Positions 44,006 through 51,979 of a stretch of DNA of 64,000 nucleotides are shown in pieces. Positions within the stretch are counted from its first letter, which is position 1. Every line of letters begins with the position of its first letter. Made by a program: the position numbers and the translations under genes. Below the pieces are notes generated by a model that saw only the letters and a list, made by a program, of their open reading frames with translations, ran no database searches and was not told the DNA's origin. Source of the DNA: Dyadobacter sp. MSC1_007 (GTDB lineage: Bacteria > Bacteroidota > Bacteroidia > Cytophagales > Spirosomataceae); NCBI RefSeq assembly GCF_023667495.1, contig NZ_JAMOZL010000001.1:186001-250000 (forward strand), given 5' to 3'.

Positions 44006-44190
44006 ATATCGTCAAGATCGATCTTAACGGTTTTTCCTTCTCTAACTTGTTGTCTGCTTTTCTCTATTTTGGCAACAAACTCAGGATCATACGGTGACTT
44101 CTCTTCAAAAGGAACCTTGAATCCTTTCAGAAGAGCCCTGACGGCATTCATCACTTCCTGGTTTTCAGTTTTTATGGTTAGCGTAGTCAT
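43996..44190 (-). CDS. small antitoxin-like protein upstream of yoeB (DUF2683-like, not YefM)
   Basis: The 64-residue product starts MTTLTIKTENQEVMNAVRAL, a short beta-strand and helix that could dimerise or bind DNA. It ends in an acidic tail VREGKTVKIDLDDIWK that could wrap the toxin. It does not look like the usual YefM/Phd partner of YoeB. It resembles the short DUF2683-type proteins found before such toxins in Bacteroidota. Order, overlap and size support an antitoxin role. Confidence 0.78.
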   Translation of the reverse strand: MTTLTIKTENQEVMNAVRALLKGFKVPFEEKSPYDPEFVAKIEKSRQQVREGKTVKIDLDDIWK

Positions 44191-44297
44191 GTCTTTTATA
44201 TTATTTCAGACTTGAATTTACATCTTTTTCAGCAAAAAACTGCCCTGACAATACCTGACCATCCTTGACCAAAAACCACACGCCCCAAGCTCAGCCT

Positions 44298-44624
44298 TCA
44301 GATAAACACCACTTCCTGGACCAACGAACTACCCATTTCGCGGTTGATGAGTTCGATGATCTTGCCTTTGGCGCGGAATAATTCGTTGCGCAACGGTGCT
44401 GATTCAATCTGCAAAAAGAGCGTGCCGTCTTTGATATACACCTTTTTAGTCCGGGTGGCAATGGCCGAACCCATGATCTTGTCCCAATGGGCAACTACGT
44501 AAGACTGATCAAAACGGTTACGCAGTTTATAGCGGTCCAGCATCTGGTCAATAGCATCTTTCAGCGGGGTAATACCCGGCTTTCGCGACGCTTTTTCCTT
44601 GTCAAACCGATAGAATTGTGCCAT
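44298..44624 (-). CDS. DUF721-domain protein (DciA-like)
   Basis: The 108-residue product carries the DUF721/DciA fold: PLKDAIDQMLDRYKLRNRFD, VAHWDKIMGSAIATRTKKVY, LFLQIESAPLRNELFRAKGK and IIELINREMG. In many bacteria DciA helps load the replicative helicase. The Bacteroidota proteins are short single-domain versions whose role is less certain. It has a single copy here, downstream of the GH3-fusion gene and in the same direction (60-bp gap). Confidence 0.88.
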   Translation of the reverse strand: MAQFYRFDKEKASRKPGITPLKDAIDQMLDRYKLRNRFDQSYVVAHWDKIMGSAIATRTKKVYIKDGTLFLQIESAPLRNELFRAKGKIIELINREMGSSLVQEVVFI

Positions 44625-44684
44625 AACTGTGTTAAATGAATCTCACAAAGGTAACAAGATCAAAGGTCGGTGCCAGTAATCCAT

Positions 44685-47648
44685 CTACTTTTTTAATAGC
44701 TGCTCATAAACGACATCCATAATGGAGGTACGGATATTCATCGTCGAAATTTTGTTATTTTCGCGGGTCGGGTACACGCGGTTTGATAGAAATACATAGT
44801 TCAGTTTCCAGGCTGGATCAGCCCAGGTCATAATGCCCGTATAGCCCGTGTGCCCGAAGCTGGAAGGGCTTGCATACCGCGGCGCATTGCCCGAATATTT
44901 GAAGGTAGGCTTGTCGAACCCGATCCCGCGACGGCTGCCCATTTCAGGATATTGGTAGCGCGTAAATTCAATCAATGCATCTTTGCTAAGCAATTGCTCA
45001 CCACCATAATAGCCCTGTTGGAGGTACATTTGCCAAACTTTCATGACATCGTTGGCATCACCAAAAAGCCCGGCATGACCGCTCAATCCGCCCAGCATGG
45101 CCGCAGCTTCATCATGCACCTGGCCGTGCAGCTGCGTCATCCGGAAAAACGTATCCCGCTCAGTAGGGACGATATCTTCCAGCTTATAGAACCGTTTCGG
45201 ATTGAAAGTCAGTGTGTTGGCGCCCAGCTTGTGGTAATAATGGTTTTTGACGTAATCTTCGAAATTCTCGCCCGATAGCGTTTTGACGATTTGTGGATAG
45301 AGAATAAATGAAAGATCGCTATAAACGTAACCTTCTTTTTCATTCAGAGGCGAATCACGAATGGATTTGAAGATGGTTTTGTCATAGTTTTTAAAGATAA
45401 ACAGACTGTCGCCAACCACAGATATCGGATATCGTTTGGATTGTTTCGTGCTGAAAGTCTTCTTTTTCCAACTGCCGTTGGGTTTTTGCGCTTCTTTCCA
45501 AAGCACGATAAATGCTTTCAGCCTCGCGCTGTGCGTCAAAACCCGCCGCCATTGCAGATCAGCCTTGTTTGATTTTTCAAAATCCGGCAGATAATCCTTC
45601 ATGGTGGCATCGAGATCAAATTTTTTCTGATCCCAGAGACTCATTAAGGCCAGTGTTGAAGCGGTGATTTTGGTAACCGAAGCGAGGTCATACAAATCGG
45701 TCAGCTTGACGGCCTCCTTACCTTCATAAGTATGCTTGCCATAAGCTTTCCTGAAAAACACTTTACCATCTTTCGCGAGTTGCACCACGCATCCGGGAGT
45801 AGCTTTTTGGTTGACCGCCGCATTGGCGATCGAGTCGATTTTAAAGGTAATTACCTTCGAATCCAGCCCGAGCTCTTCCGGAATGGTGTATTTAAGCCGA
45901 CCAATGGCCGGTGTTTGAATGCCTGCGTTGTAAGGGAATTGGGCATTAACGGTCACCGGCAGCTTGCCCAGGGCCGGGATAGCCCCGAAAATGAGTTGCG
46001 CCGATAAATCCTGCGTGTAAGGGGTCAGTTGATAAGCCATTACCAATGCACGCGCCTCATTCACCTTCGCTATTTTATTCAATGCATAAGGATTTCCAAA
46101 AACCGATACCACAGCTTTTTTTGTTTCGATCAATTCCTGCAAAACCGCATTCATTGGTTCTGTAAGCCCATAGTTGCTCCTGGGCGATATACTGCTCAAA
46201 TGCACACCTACCAGCAGCAGATTGTAGGATGGTAGCTTGGCACGCAATGCGGCGATCTGCTCAGCCGTGGCCTTTGCGGGAATATTATAATGGTCTACCG
46301 TGGTGTACAGGCTCAGCGTCTTCTGGAATGTCGTTGCAGTGTCGGCCCCTACGGATATAGATGCGATTTTAAGCGTGTCGAGCGCGCGCAATGGCAGCAG
46401 GTCGCCGTCATTTTTTAAAACGGTGAGCGCCTTTTCGGTCAGCAGGCGGTTGGTGAGTTCTGCGGCTTTGGGATTCAGGTCTTCATATAAATTATTGAGA
46501 TCAACCGGTTTGTAACGGTTCAGCCCCGCCCATGCTTTGGCTTCGAGGACTTTGCGGCAACGGTAATCGATCTCGGCCTGCGTTATCTTCCCTTCGGCAA
46601 TGCTCTTTTTGATTTCGGCAATGGATTTGGAAACATCTTCTGTGAATTCAAGCAAATCCATTCCTGCTTCGAGTCCCATTGCGTCTGCTTTTCCATCAGG
46701 AAAATATTTGGTAACCCCCTTCATATTCATCGCATCGGAGTAGATCAACCCTTCAAATCCCAGTTCGCTTCTGAGCAGATTGGTCACGATGGGTTTGGAT
46801 AGGGTAGAAGGCAGGTTAGGCGTTTTGTCCAATGCTGGAATGCTCAAATGCGCGATCATTATACCGCTGATCCCATTGTTAATCAATGCGCGGAATGGGT
46901 ACAGTTCGAGTGAATCGATCCTTTTAATGTCGTGGGAAATGAGCGGAAGATCATAATGCGAGTCGGTACCGGTATCGCCATGGCCCGGGAAATGCTTGGC
47001 GCTGGTCAACAGGCCATTATCCTGCATTCCTCTCATGTACGCGACGGCCTTGTCGGCCACCTTGTATTTGTTTTCCCCAAACGACCGGAAACTGATCACC
47101 GGGTTATTCGGATTATTATTGACGTCAGCGACGGGTGCGAAATTGATATGCATTCCCAGTCTTCTGGCCTGCCGCGCCAGCTGCGCCCCCATTTCGTAGA
47201 TCAGGTCATTATTTCCCTGGATCGCGCCCAAAGTCATTTGATAGGGATAGCGCACCGTGCTGTCTATCCGCATCGCGAGGCCAAATTCGGCATCCATAGC
47301 TACCAGCAGCGGGACTTTTGAAATGGATTGATAGTAGTTTGTCAGCCGCGCCTGTGGTACCGGACCGCCCTGGAAAAACACGATCCCACCGATTTTATTT
47401 TCGCGGATCAGTTTTTCAACTACCGTTGGATTACTCGTTTTTGGATCGATAAGTGCCCGTTTTACATCCGAAACAGCAGCAACCATAATCAGCTGTGCAA
47501 TGCGTTCATCAGGTGTTAACGTCGCAAATACCGAGTCGACCCATTGTTTGTTTTTATGAAGAAAGCCCGGAGGAGTGCTGATCTGGGCTTGGGAAGTGAA
47601 TGAATGAAGGGCTATGACTAAAAAAATCAGAAAGGAGCAATGTTTCAT
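44685..47648 (-). CDS. GH3 beta-N-acetylglucosaminidase fused to a beta-lactamase-like serine hydrolase
   Basis: The 987-residue secreted protein has a signal to about 22. The N-terminal GH3 domain contains the NagZ-type motif KHFPGHGDTGTDSH (218-231; Asp229-His231 dyad) and nucleophile Asp305 in LIYSDAMNMKG. A GH3 C-domain follows (about 400-580). The C-terminal class-C beta-lactamase/DD-peptidase-like domain has SVTK (Ser657-Lys660), YSD (776-778) replacing the usual YxN, and a HTG-type third motif near residue 940. The two halves could cleave a murein sugar bond and a peptide or ester bond in the same material. Confidence 0.9.
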   Translation of the reverse strand: MKHCSFLIFLVIALHSFTSQAQISTPPGFLHKNKQWVDSVFATLTPDERIAQLIMVAAVSDVKRALIDPKTSNPTVVEKLIRENKIGGIVFFQGGPVPQARLTNYYQSISKVPLLVAMDAEFGLAMRIDSTVRYPYQMTLGAIQGNNDLIYEMGAQLARQARRLGMHINFAPVADVNNNPNNPVISFRSFGENKYKVADKAVAYMRGMQDNGLLTSAKHFPGHGDTGTDSHYDLPLISHDIKRIDSLELYPFRALINNGISGIMIAHLSIPALDKTPNLPSTLSKPIVTNLLRSELGFEGLIYSDAMNMKGVTKYFPDGKADAMGLEAGMDLLEFTEDVSKSIAEIKKSIAEGKITQAEIDYRCRKVLEAKAWAGLNRYKPVDLNNLYEDLNPKAAELTNRLLTEKALTVLKNDGDLLPLRALDTLKIASISVGADTATTFQKTLSLYTTVDHYNIPAKATAEQIAALRAKLPSYNLLLVGVHLSSISPRSNYGLTEPMNAVLQELIETKKAVVSVFGNPYALNKIAKVNEARALVMAYQLTPYTQDLSAQLIFGAIPALGKLPVTVNAQFPYNAGIQTPAIGRLKYTIPEELGLDSKVITFKIDSIANAAVNQKATPGCVVQLAKDGKVFFRKAYGKHTYEGKEAVKLTDLYDLASVTKITASTLALMSLWDQKKFDLDATMKDYLPDFEKSNKADLQWRRVLTHSARLKAFIVLWKEAQKPNGSWKKKTFSTKQSKRYPISVVGDSLFIFKNYDKTIFKSIRDSPLNEKEGYVYSDLSFILYPQIVKTLSGENFEDYVKNHYYHKLGANTLTFNPKRFYKLEDIVPTERDTFFRMTQLHGQVHDEAAAMLGGLSGHAGLFGDANDVMKVWQMYLQQGYYGGEQLLSKDALIEFTRYQYPEMGSRRGIGFDKPTFKYSGNAPRYASPSSFGHTGYTGIMTWADPAWKLNYVFLSNRVYPTRENNKISTMNIRTSIMDVVYEQLLKK

Positions 47649-47729
47649 CAGGTTTAGGATTGTATTCTTAAATATGGTGATAAGGTAAAGATACGCACAG
47701 AAAATTAGTTCTTCCAGAAAAACGGGAGA

Positions 47730-48917
47730 TCAAAACGCCAATCCCAGCAGCAGGCCGGCCATGATGATGACATAAGAGGGGATTTTGCCAAATGAGAGGA
47801 CAACCAATGTGCAAAGCACCGTGATCAATGGCTGGGAATTGGTCATCATGGGTTGGAAGAGGGAGATCGCCGCGGCTATCGTCAGCCCGCAACTGGCGGC
47901 GTGAATGCCTTCGAGCGATGCGCGAATGCCCCGGTAGCGTTTGAGCTGGTCCCAGAATGGATAGGCGAAGAAGATGAAGAACGTGCCGGGAAGGAATATG
48001 CCCGCGGTTGCCACAAACCCGCCGATCACCTGGCCGAACCAGCCATGCGACTGCAACGACACGCTTCCTACAAAGGTAGCTATCGAAAATACAGGTCCGG
48101 GTACGATCTGGGTGAGCGCCATTCCGGCGAGGAACTCCTGCTCGGTGAGGTAATGCTTAAATTCGACAAACTCATTGTAAAGAATGGGTATCAGCACTTG
48201 CCCGCCCCCGAAAACGAGGCTGCCGTTACGATAAAAGTTTTCAAAAAGCCTTACTGGAAGCGAATTGGTGATCTTACCGATAATCGCAGCAACCACCAAC
48301 ACCGAAATCCAGAAGATAATAGGCCGCCATTTAATGCGGATTGGCCCTTTTTCCATCTTTTCATGCTTCTTGAAATTGAGCGCTGCGGCCAATCCCCCGC
48401 ATAAGAGGAGCACAGGCGTCATGTAAGGCGACGGGTACAAGTACGCGAGGATCGTAGCGATGATCAGAAAAGTCCAGCCTTGCGTATTATGGATGACCTT
48501 TCGGGCAATTGTCGACGCCCCGTACATCAGGAAAGCGACGGCCATAGGCCCTACAAAACGGGTGAATTCAAGCGAGATAGAATGTCGTTCCAGGTAGTGG
48601 ATACCAATGGCCGCCAGGATCATCAGGATCATCGCCGGCAATGACCACACGATCAGGCTGAGGTATGCGAGCGGCTGGCCACCGATTTTAAGACCAATTG
48701 CCGTAACAGTCTGGGTAGAACTCGGGCCGGGCAAAATCTGACATAATGCCTGTAATTCAAGTAGTTCCTCTTCGGAAATGTAGCGTCGCTTCCGCACCAG
48801 CCGCTCGATCATCATCATCAAGTGTACCTGTGGCCCCCCGAATGCCGTGAGCGACAGCAACAGGATGTCCATCAGGTAAATGATGTAACGAAAGCGGCGG
48901 ATCGGTGGGTAAGTCAA
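47730..48917 (-). CDS. chrA: chromate transporter ChrA (long, two-domain form)
   Basis: The 395-residue membrane protein consists of two homologous halves. The first begins ILLLSLTAFGGPQVHLMMMIER with ALCQILPGPSSTQT. The second has NGSLVFGGGQVLIPILYNEFV, FLAGMALTQIVPGPVF and IATFVGSVS. The paired FGG and LPGP/VPGP motifs define the CHR family, which exports chromate. The actual substrate here is not proven. The start is a TTG at 48917, needed to include the conserved pre-helix segment RYIIYLMD. An ATG lies 15 codons later. Confidence 0.88.
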   Translation of the reverse strand: MTYPPIRRFRYIIYLMDILLLSLTAFGGPQVHLMMMIERLVRKRRYISEEELLELQALCQILPGPSSTQTVTAIGLKIGGQPLAYLSLIVWSLPAMILMILAAIGIHYLERHSISLEFTRFVGPMAVAFLMYGASTIARKVIHNTQGWTFLIIATILAYLYPSPYMTPVLLLCGGLAAALNFKKHEKMEKGPIRIKWRPIIFWISVLVVAAIIGKITNSLPVRLFENFYRNGSLVFGGGQVLIPILYNEFVEFKHYLTEQEFLAGMALTQIVPGPVFSIATFVGSVSLQSHGWFGQVIGGFVATAGIFLPGTFFIFFAYPFWDQLKRYRGIRASLEGIHAASCGLTIAAAISLFQPMMTNSQPLITVLCTLVVLSFGKIPSYVIIMAGLLLGLAF

Positions 48918-48931
48918 ACTGTTGGTATTGA

Positions 48932-49888
48932 TTATTTTTTCAATCCCAGCTCACGGAGCCGTTCGTCGAGAAACTCCCCGGCAGTCATGTCGGTATAAAG
49001 CTTAGGATATTCCGGTGTAATGCAGCTTTCCAGGCTTTTCAGATTCATATCCGCACGCGGGTGCATGAAAAATGGAATGGAATAGCGGGAAGTGCCCATT
49101 TTTTCGCGCGGCGGGTTCACAACACGGTGAATGGTCGATTTCAGTTTGTGATTCGTGAGCCTGTCGAGCATGTCGCCTACATTGACTACGATCTGGTCGG
49201 GCAATGCAGTAATGGCGATCCATTGTCCGTCCCTTCTCAAAACTTCCAAACCTTCCGCGCTGGCGCCCATGAGTAATGTAATCAGGTTGATATCACCATG
49301 CGCCGCAGCCCTTACCGCACCTTCGGGCACGAGTTCCGGATTGGGGATCGGGAAGTAATGCAGTGCGCGCAGCAAGCTGTCGCCGCTTTTTACCTTGTCT
49401 TCAAAATAGTCTTCGGGGAGGTCGAGGTAAATGGCGATGGCCCGCAGCAGGGTTTTGCCGGCATTTTCAAATGTTTGATAAACTTCGAGCGTGTATTTTT
49501 TGAAGTCCGGAAATTCATCAGGGAAAATATTCGACGGCATTTGTCCGATCGGTTCCGGCTGCCCCACGTGGTAAAACTCTTTGAGATCGGCTACTTTGAA
49601 CCCTTTCGCAGTTTCTTTTCCTTTCCCTACATATCCGCGCTGCCCGAACAGTTCCGGAAACTCATATTTCTTCTTTACTTCGTCCGGCTGGGAGAAAAAT
49701 TCTTTGACAGCATCATAAAGTTTGTTGCGCAGGTCGTCACTTAACCCGTGGTTCTTGATGGCAACGAAGCCGATATTGGTAAAAGCCGCACCGAGGTCGG
49801 CAACGAATTTTTCTTTTTGCCTGTTATCTCCCGAAGTAAAATCCGCCAAATCGAGCGAAGGGACTTGGTTCAGTAGTGCTGGTTCCAT
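48932..49888 (-). CDS. isopenicillin-N-synthase-like 2-oxoglutarate/Fe(II) oxygenase
   Basis: The product has about 318 residues from the preferred ATG (MEPALLNQVPSLDLADFTSG). Sixteen extra N-terminal residues are possible from 49936. It has the N-terminal DIOX domain (FTNIGFVAIKNHGLSDDL) and the catalytic jelly-roll: AAHGDINLITLL (HxD), NHKLKSTIHRV (second His) and RYSIPFFMHP (RxS co-substrate motif). It should oxidise a small molecule with O2. The substrate is unknown. It precedes chrA on the same strand with a 14-bp gap, so the two may share a transcript. Confidence 0.88.
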   Translation of the reverse strand: MEPALLNQVPSLDLADFTSGDNRQKEKFVADLGAAFTNIGFVAIKNHGLSDDLRNKLYDAVKEFFSQPDEVKKKYEFPELFGQRGYVGKGKETAKGFKVADLKEFYHVGQPEPIGQMPSNIFPDEFPDFKKYTLEVYQTFENAGKTLLRAIAIYLDLPEDYFEDKVKSGDSLLRALHYFPIPNPELVPEGAVRAAAHGDINLITLLMGASAEGLEVLRRDGQWIAITALPDQIVVNVGDMLDRLTNHKLKSTIHRVVNPPREKMGTSRYSIPFFMHPRADMNLKSLESCITPEYPKLYTDMTAGEFLDERLRELGLKK

Positions 49889-50072
49889 GTTGATTCCTTT
49901 TTTCTGCAAAGTAAAAACTATACCGAGACTTGCCAAAGCTTCCCATTCAGCTTATCTAAACTAGGAACGTTTCGGGAATTTAGATAGAACAATGGAGAGA
50001 TAATTTATAACTTTAATTGATACTGATTACATTTAAACCCGATTTTGGGAATAATGCCTTGCACGCAACAAT

Positions 50073-50663
50073 ATGATGGAACCAGGACCGGAAAATGAGA
50101 TATGGATGCGCTTCATTTCCGGTGATCATCAGGCATTCAGTGAGCTTTATGATCAGTATGCAGACGTCCTTTATGCTTTTGGAAGACGTTACACACCGGA
50201 CCACGGTCTGGTAAGGGATTGCATTCACGACCTTTTTATCGATCTGCATAATTACCGCCAAAGCCTCGCGGAGCATGTCAACGTGAAGTTTTATTTGTTG
50301 AAATCGTTTCGGCGGAAGCTGTACGCGGCACACCGCAAGGCTACAATCCTCCATATGGATCGCTGGACTTCTGATGACTCGTTTGGAATGAATGCATTCG
50401 TTTTTAGTATCGAGCACGACATTATTGTCGATGAAAAACAACGGGAGATATTGCAGCACCTCTCCGCCGAAATCAATCTGCTGCCTGACCGCCAGCGGGA
50501 AATCCTTTACCTGCGTTTTAATGAGGACCTGGATTACGAGGAAATAGCTTCGATGATGCAGATATCGGTCCCTACCTGCCGCACTTTTATTTACCGTGCC
50601 CTCAAACAGCTTCGCGGCAAGCTCGAATTTGGTGCTATGTTGCTGATAATCTGCTGGTCATAA
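50073..50663 (+). CDS. ECF RNA polymerase sigma factor (FecI-like)
   Basis: The 196-residue product has sigma region 2 (FSELYDQYADVLYAFGRRYT, then GLVRDCIHDLFIDLHNYR) and region 4 (LPDRQREILYLRFNEDLDYE and IASMMQISVPTCRTFIYRAL). This is typical of the SusC-linked ECF group in Bacteroidota. It should direct transcription of the adjacent susCD pair when released by the FecR-type protein encoded next. Two ATG codons in tandem (50073, 50076) are possible starts. Confidence 0.92.
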   Translation: MMEPGPENEIWMRFISGDHQAFSELYDQYADVLYAFGRRYTPDHGLVRDCIHDLFIDLHNYRQSLAEHVNVKFYLLKSFRRKLYAAHRKATILHMDRWTSDDSFGMNAFVFSIEHDIIVDEKQREILQHLSAEINLLPDRQREILYLRFNEDLDYEEIASMMQISVPTCRTFIYRALKQLRGKLEFGAMLLIICWS

Positions 50664-50750
50664 TTTTTTTTCTTTTTTTAGTTAAAATAAATCATTTCAG
50701 AAGTCTATATCGATCCACTTTTCTTCTCTTGCAGGTAAAATCACCCTTAC

Positions 50751-51881
50751 ATGAAAAGAAAACGAGATAAGCAGCTTCCAGGAGATGCGCTGACCGATGG
50801 GGACAAACTTGCTGCGGATGGGGCAAGAAAGTTGTTCACGATGCTTCGCAGCGAAGCGATGCTGCCGTCGGATAAGGAAGAACTCTGGAACGACATTGGC
50901 GCGACGATAGACCGACGCAAGCAACGGACGTTTAATACAACATGGATGGCAGTCGCGGCGTCCGTCACATTGTTTTTGCTGGCCGGCGTGGGCTACATTG
51001 TTTTTCACAAAGATCCAGCCAGGATCATGCAAGAAGCTGCGTCAAGAGTGTTGGCTGATACGGGCGATACACAGCTGATCCTCGGAGGCCAGCGGCTGAT
51101 CAACCTGCGGCAGGACAATGCAAACCTGATTTACGGTAAGGACGGGTCATCCATTCAAATCGACTCGACTTCGGTGGTGGAACAGGTGGTCTCGGCTGAT
51201 CAGCAGTTTAATACCCTTATCGTGCCTTACGGAAAGCGTTCATCGCTTACATTGTCGGACGGCACCAGGATATGGCTCAATTCCGGCTCCAAACTGGTAT
51301 ATCCTGCCAAATTTGCTGGCAGCGAGCGGGAGGTTTATCTGGAAGGCCAGGCGTATTTCTCCGTTTCGCATTCCGATGATGTGCCGTTTTACGTGCATAC
51401 ACGAGAGATGAAGGTGAAAGTACTGGGTACCGAGTTCGATATCAGCGCTTATGAAGATGATCATTTTACTTCCGCAGTGCTGGCGAGCGGAAGCATCGAA
51501 CTTAGCCTTCCGCAACAATCTTTATTTGGGGTGAAAAAAACAAAAATAACGCCTGGTACCAGGGCAGTATTCCAGTCGGAGCAATCTGCATTGAGAACGG
51601 AACAGGTAGACGTCAGTGAATTCATTTCGTGGAAAGACGGCTATTTGATGCTGAACAAAGCGCCGCTCGGGGAAATTCTTAAAAAGCTCTCGCGCTACTA
51701 CCGGGTCGATATTACATTGAAGGAAGAGGATCTGGCGAAAGTGACTTTTTCGGGGAGACTCGATCTTCTGGACGATATTCAGCAGCTACTGGACATCGTT
51801 GCAACCGGCACATCACTCAATTATAAACAACAATCAAAAGAAAGGAGGTATGTATTAGAGAAGAGCGCTATCAGACCATAA
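50751..51881 (+). CDS. FecR-family anti-sigma factor / signal transducer
   Basis: The 376-residue product has a cytoplasmic N-terminal part that should hold the sigma factor and one membrane helix at about 65-84 (WMAVAASVTLFLLAGVGYIV). A periplasmic FecR domain follows (VPYGKRSSLTLSDGTRIWLN, SGSKLVYPAKFAGSEREVYL, VKVLGTEFDISAYED). The C-terminal DUF4974 module (LNKAPLGEILKKLSRYYRVD) resembles an STN fold. It relays the occupancy of the SusC receptor to the sigma factor. It lies between the sigma gene and an STN-bearing susC gene, the classical order. Confidence 0.93.
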   Translation: MKRKRDKQLPGDALTDGDKLAADGARKLFTMLRSEAMLPSDKEELWNDIGATIDRRKQRTFNTTWMAVAASVTLFLLAGVGYIVFHKDPARIMQEAASRVLADTGDTQLILGGQRLINLRQDNANLIYGKDGSSIQIDSTSVVEQVVSADQQFNTLIVPYGKRSSLTLSDGTRIWLNSGSKLVYPAKFAGSEREVYLEGQAYFSVSHSDDVPFYVHTREMKVKVLGTEFDISAYEDDHFTSAVLASGSIELSLPQQSLFGVKKTKITPGTRAVFQSEQSALRTEQVDVSEFISWKDGYLMLNKAPLGEILKKLSRYYRVDITLKEEDLAKVTFSGRLDLLDDIQQLLDIVATGTSLNYKQQSKERRYVLEKSAIRP

Positions 51882-51888
51882 AAAAAAC

Positions 51889-51939
51889 GGAAGACGCGGC
51901 AACGTCTCCCGATCTTTCACACTTGCCGGCAAGCAAGTG
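51889..51939 (+). other. two consecutive hairpins between fecR-like and susC-like genes
   Basis: The first (51889-51910) pairs GGAAGACG with CGTCTCCC, with one mismatch. The second (51920-51939) pairs CACTTGC with GCAAGTG exactly around a 6-base loop. Neither is followed by a long U-tract. They could attenuate or separate expression of the regulator and transporter genes or protect an mRNA end. Confidence 0.45.
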
Positions 51940-51979
51940 ATCTTTAAACCATTGTATCAACAAAAGTCGACTCAAATTT

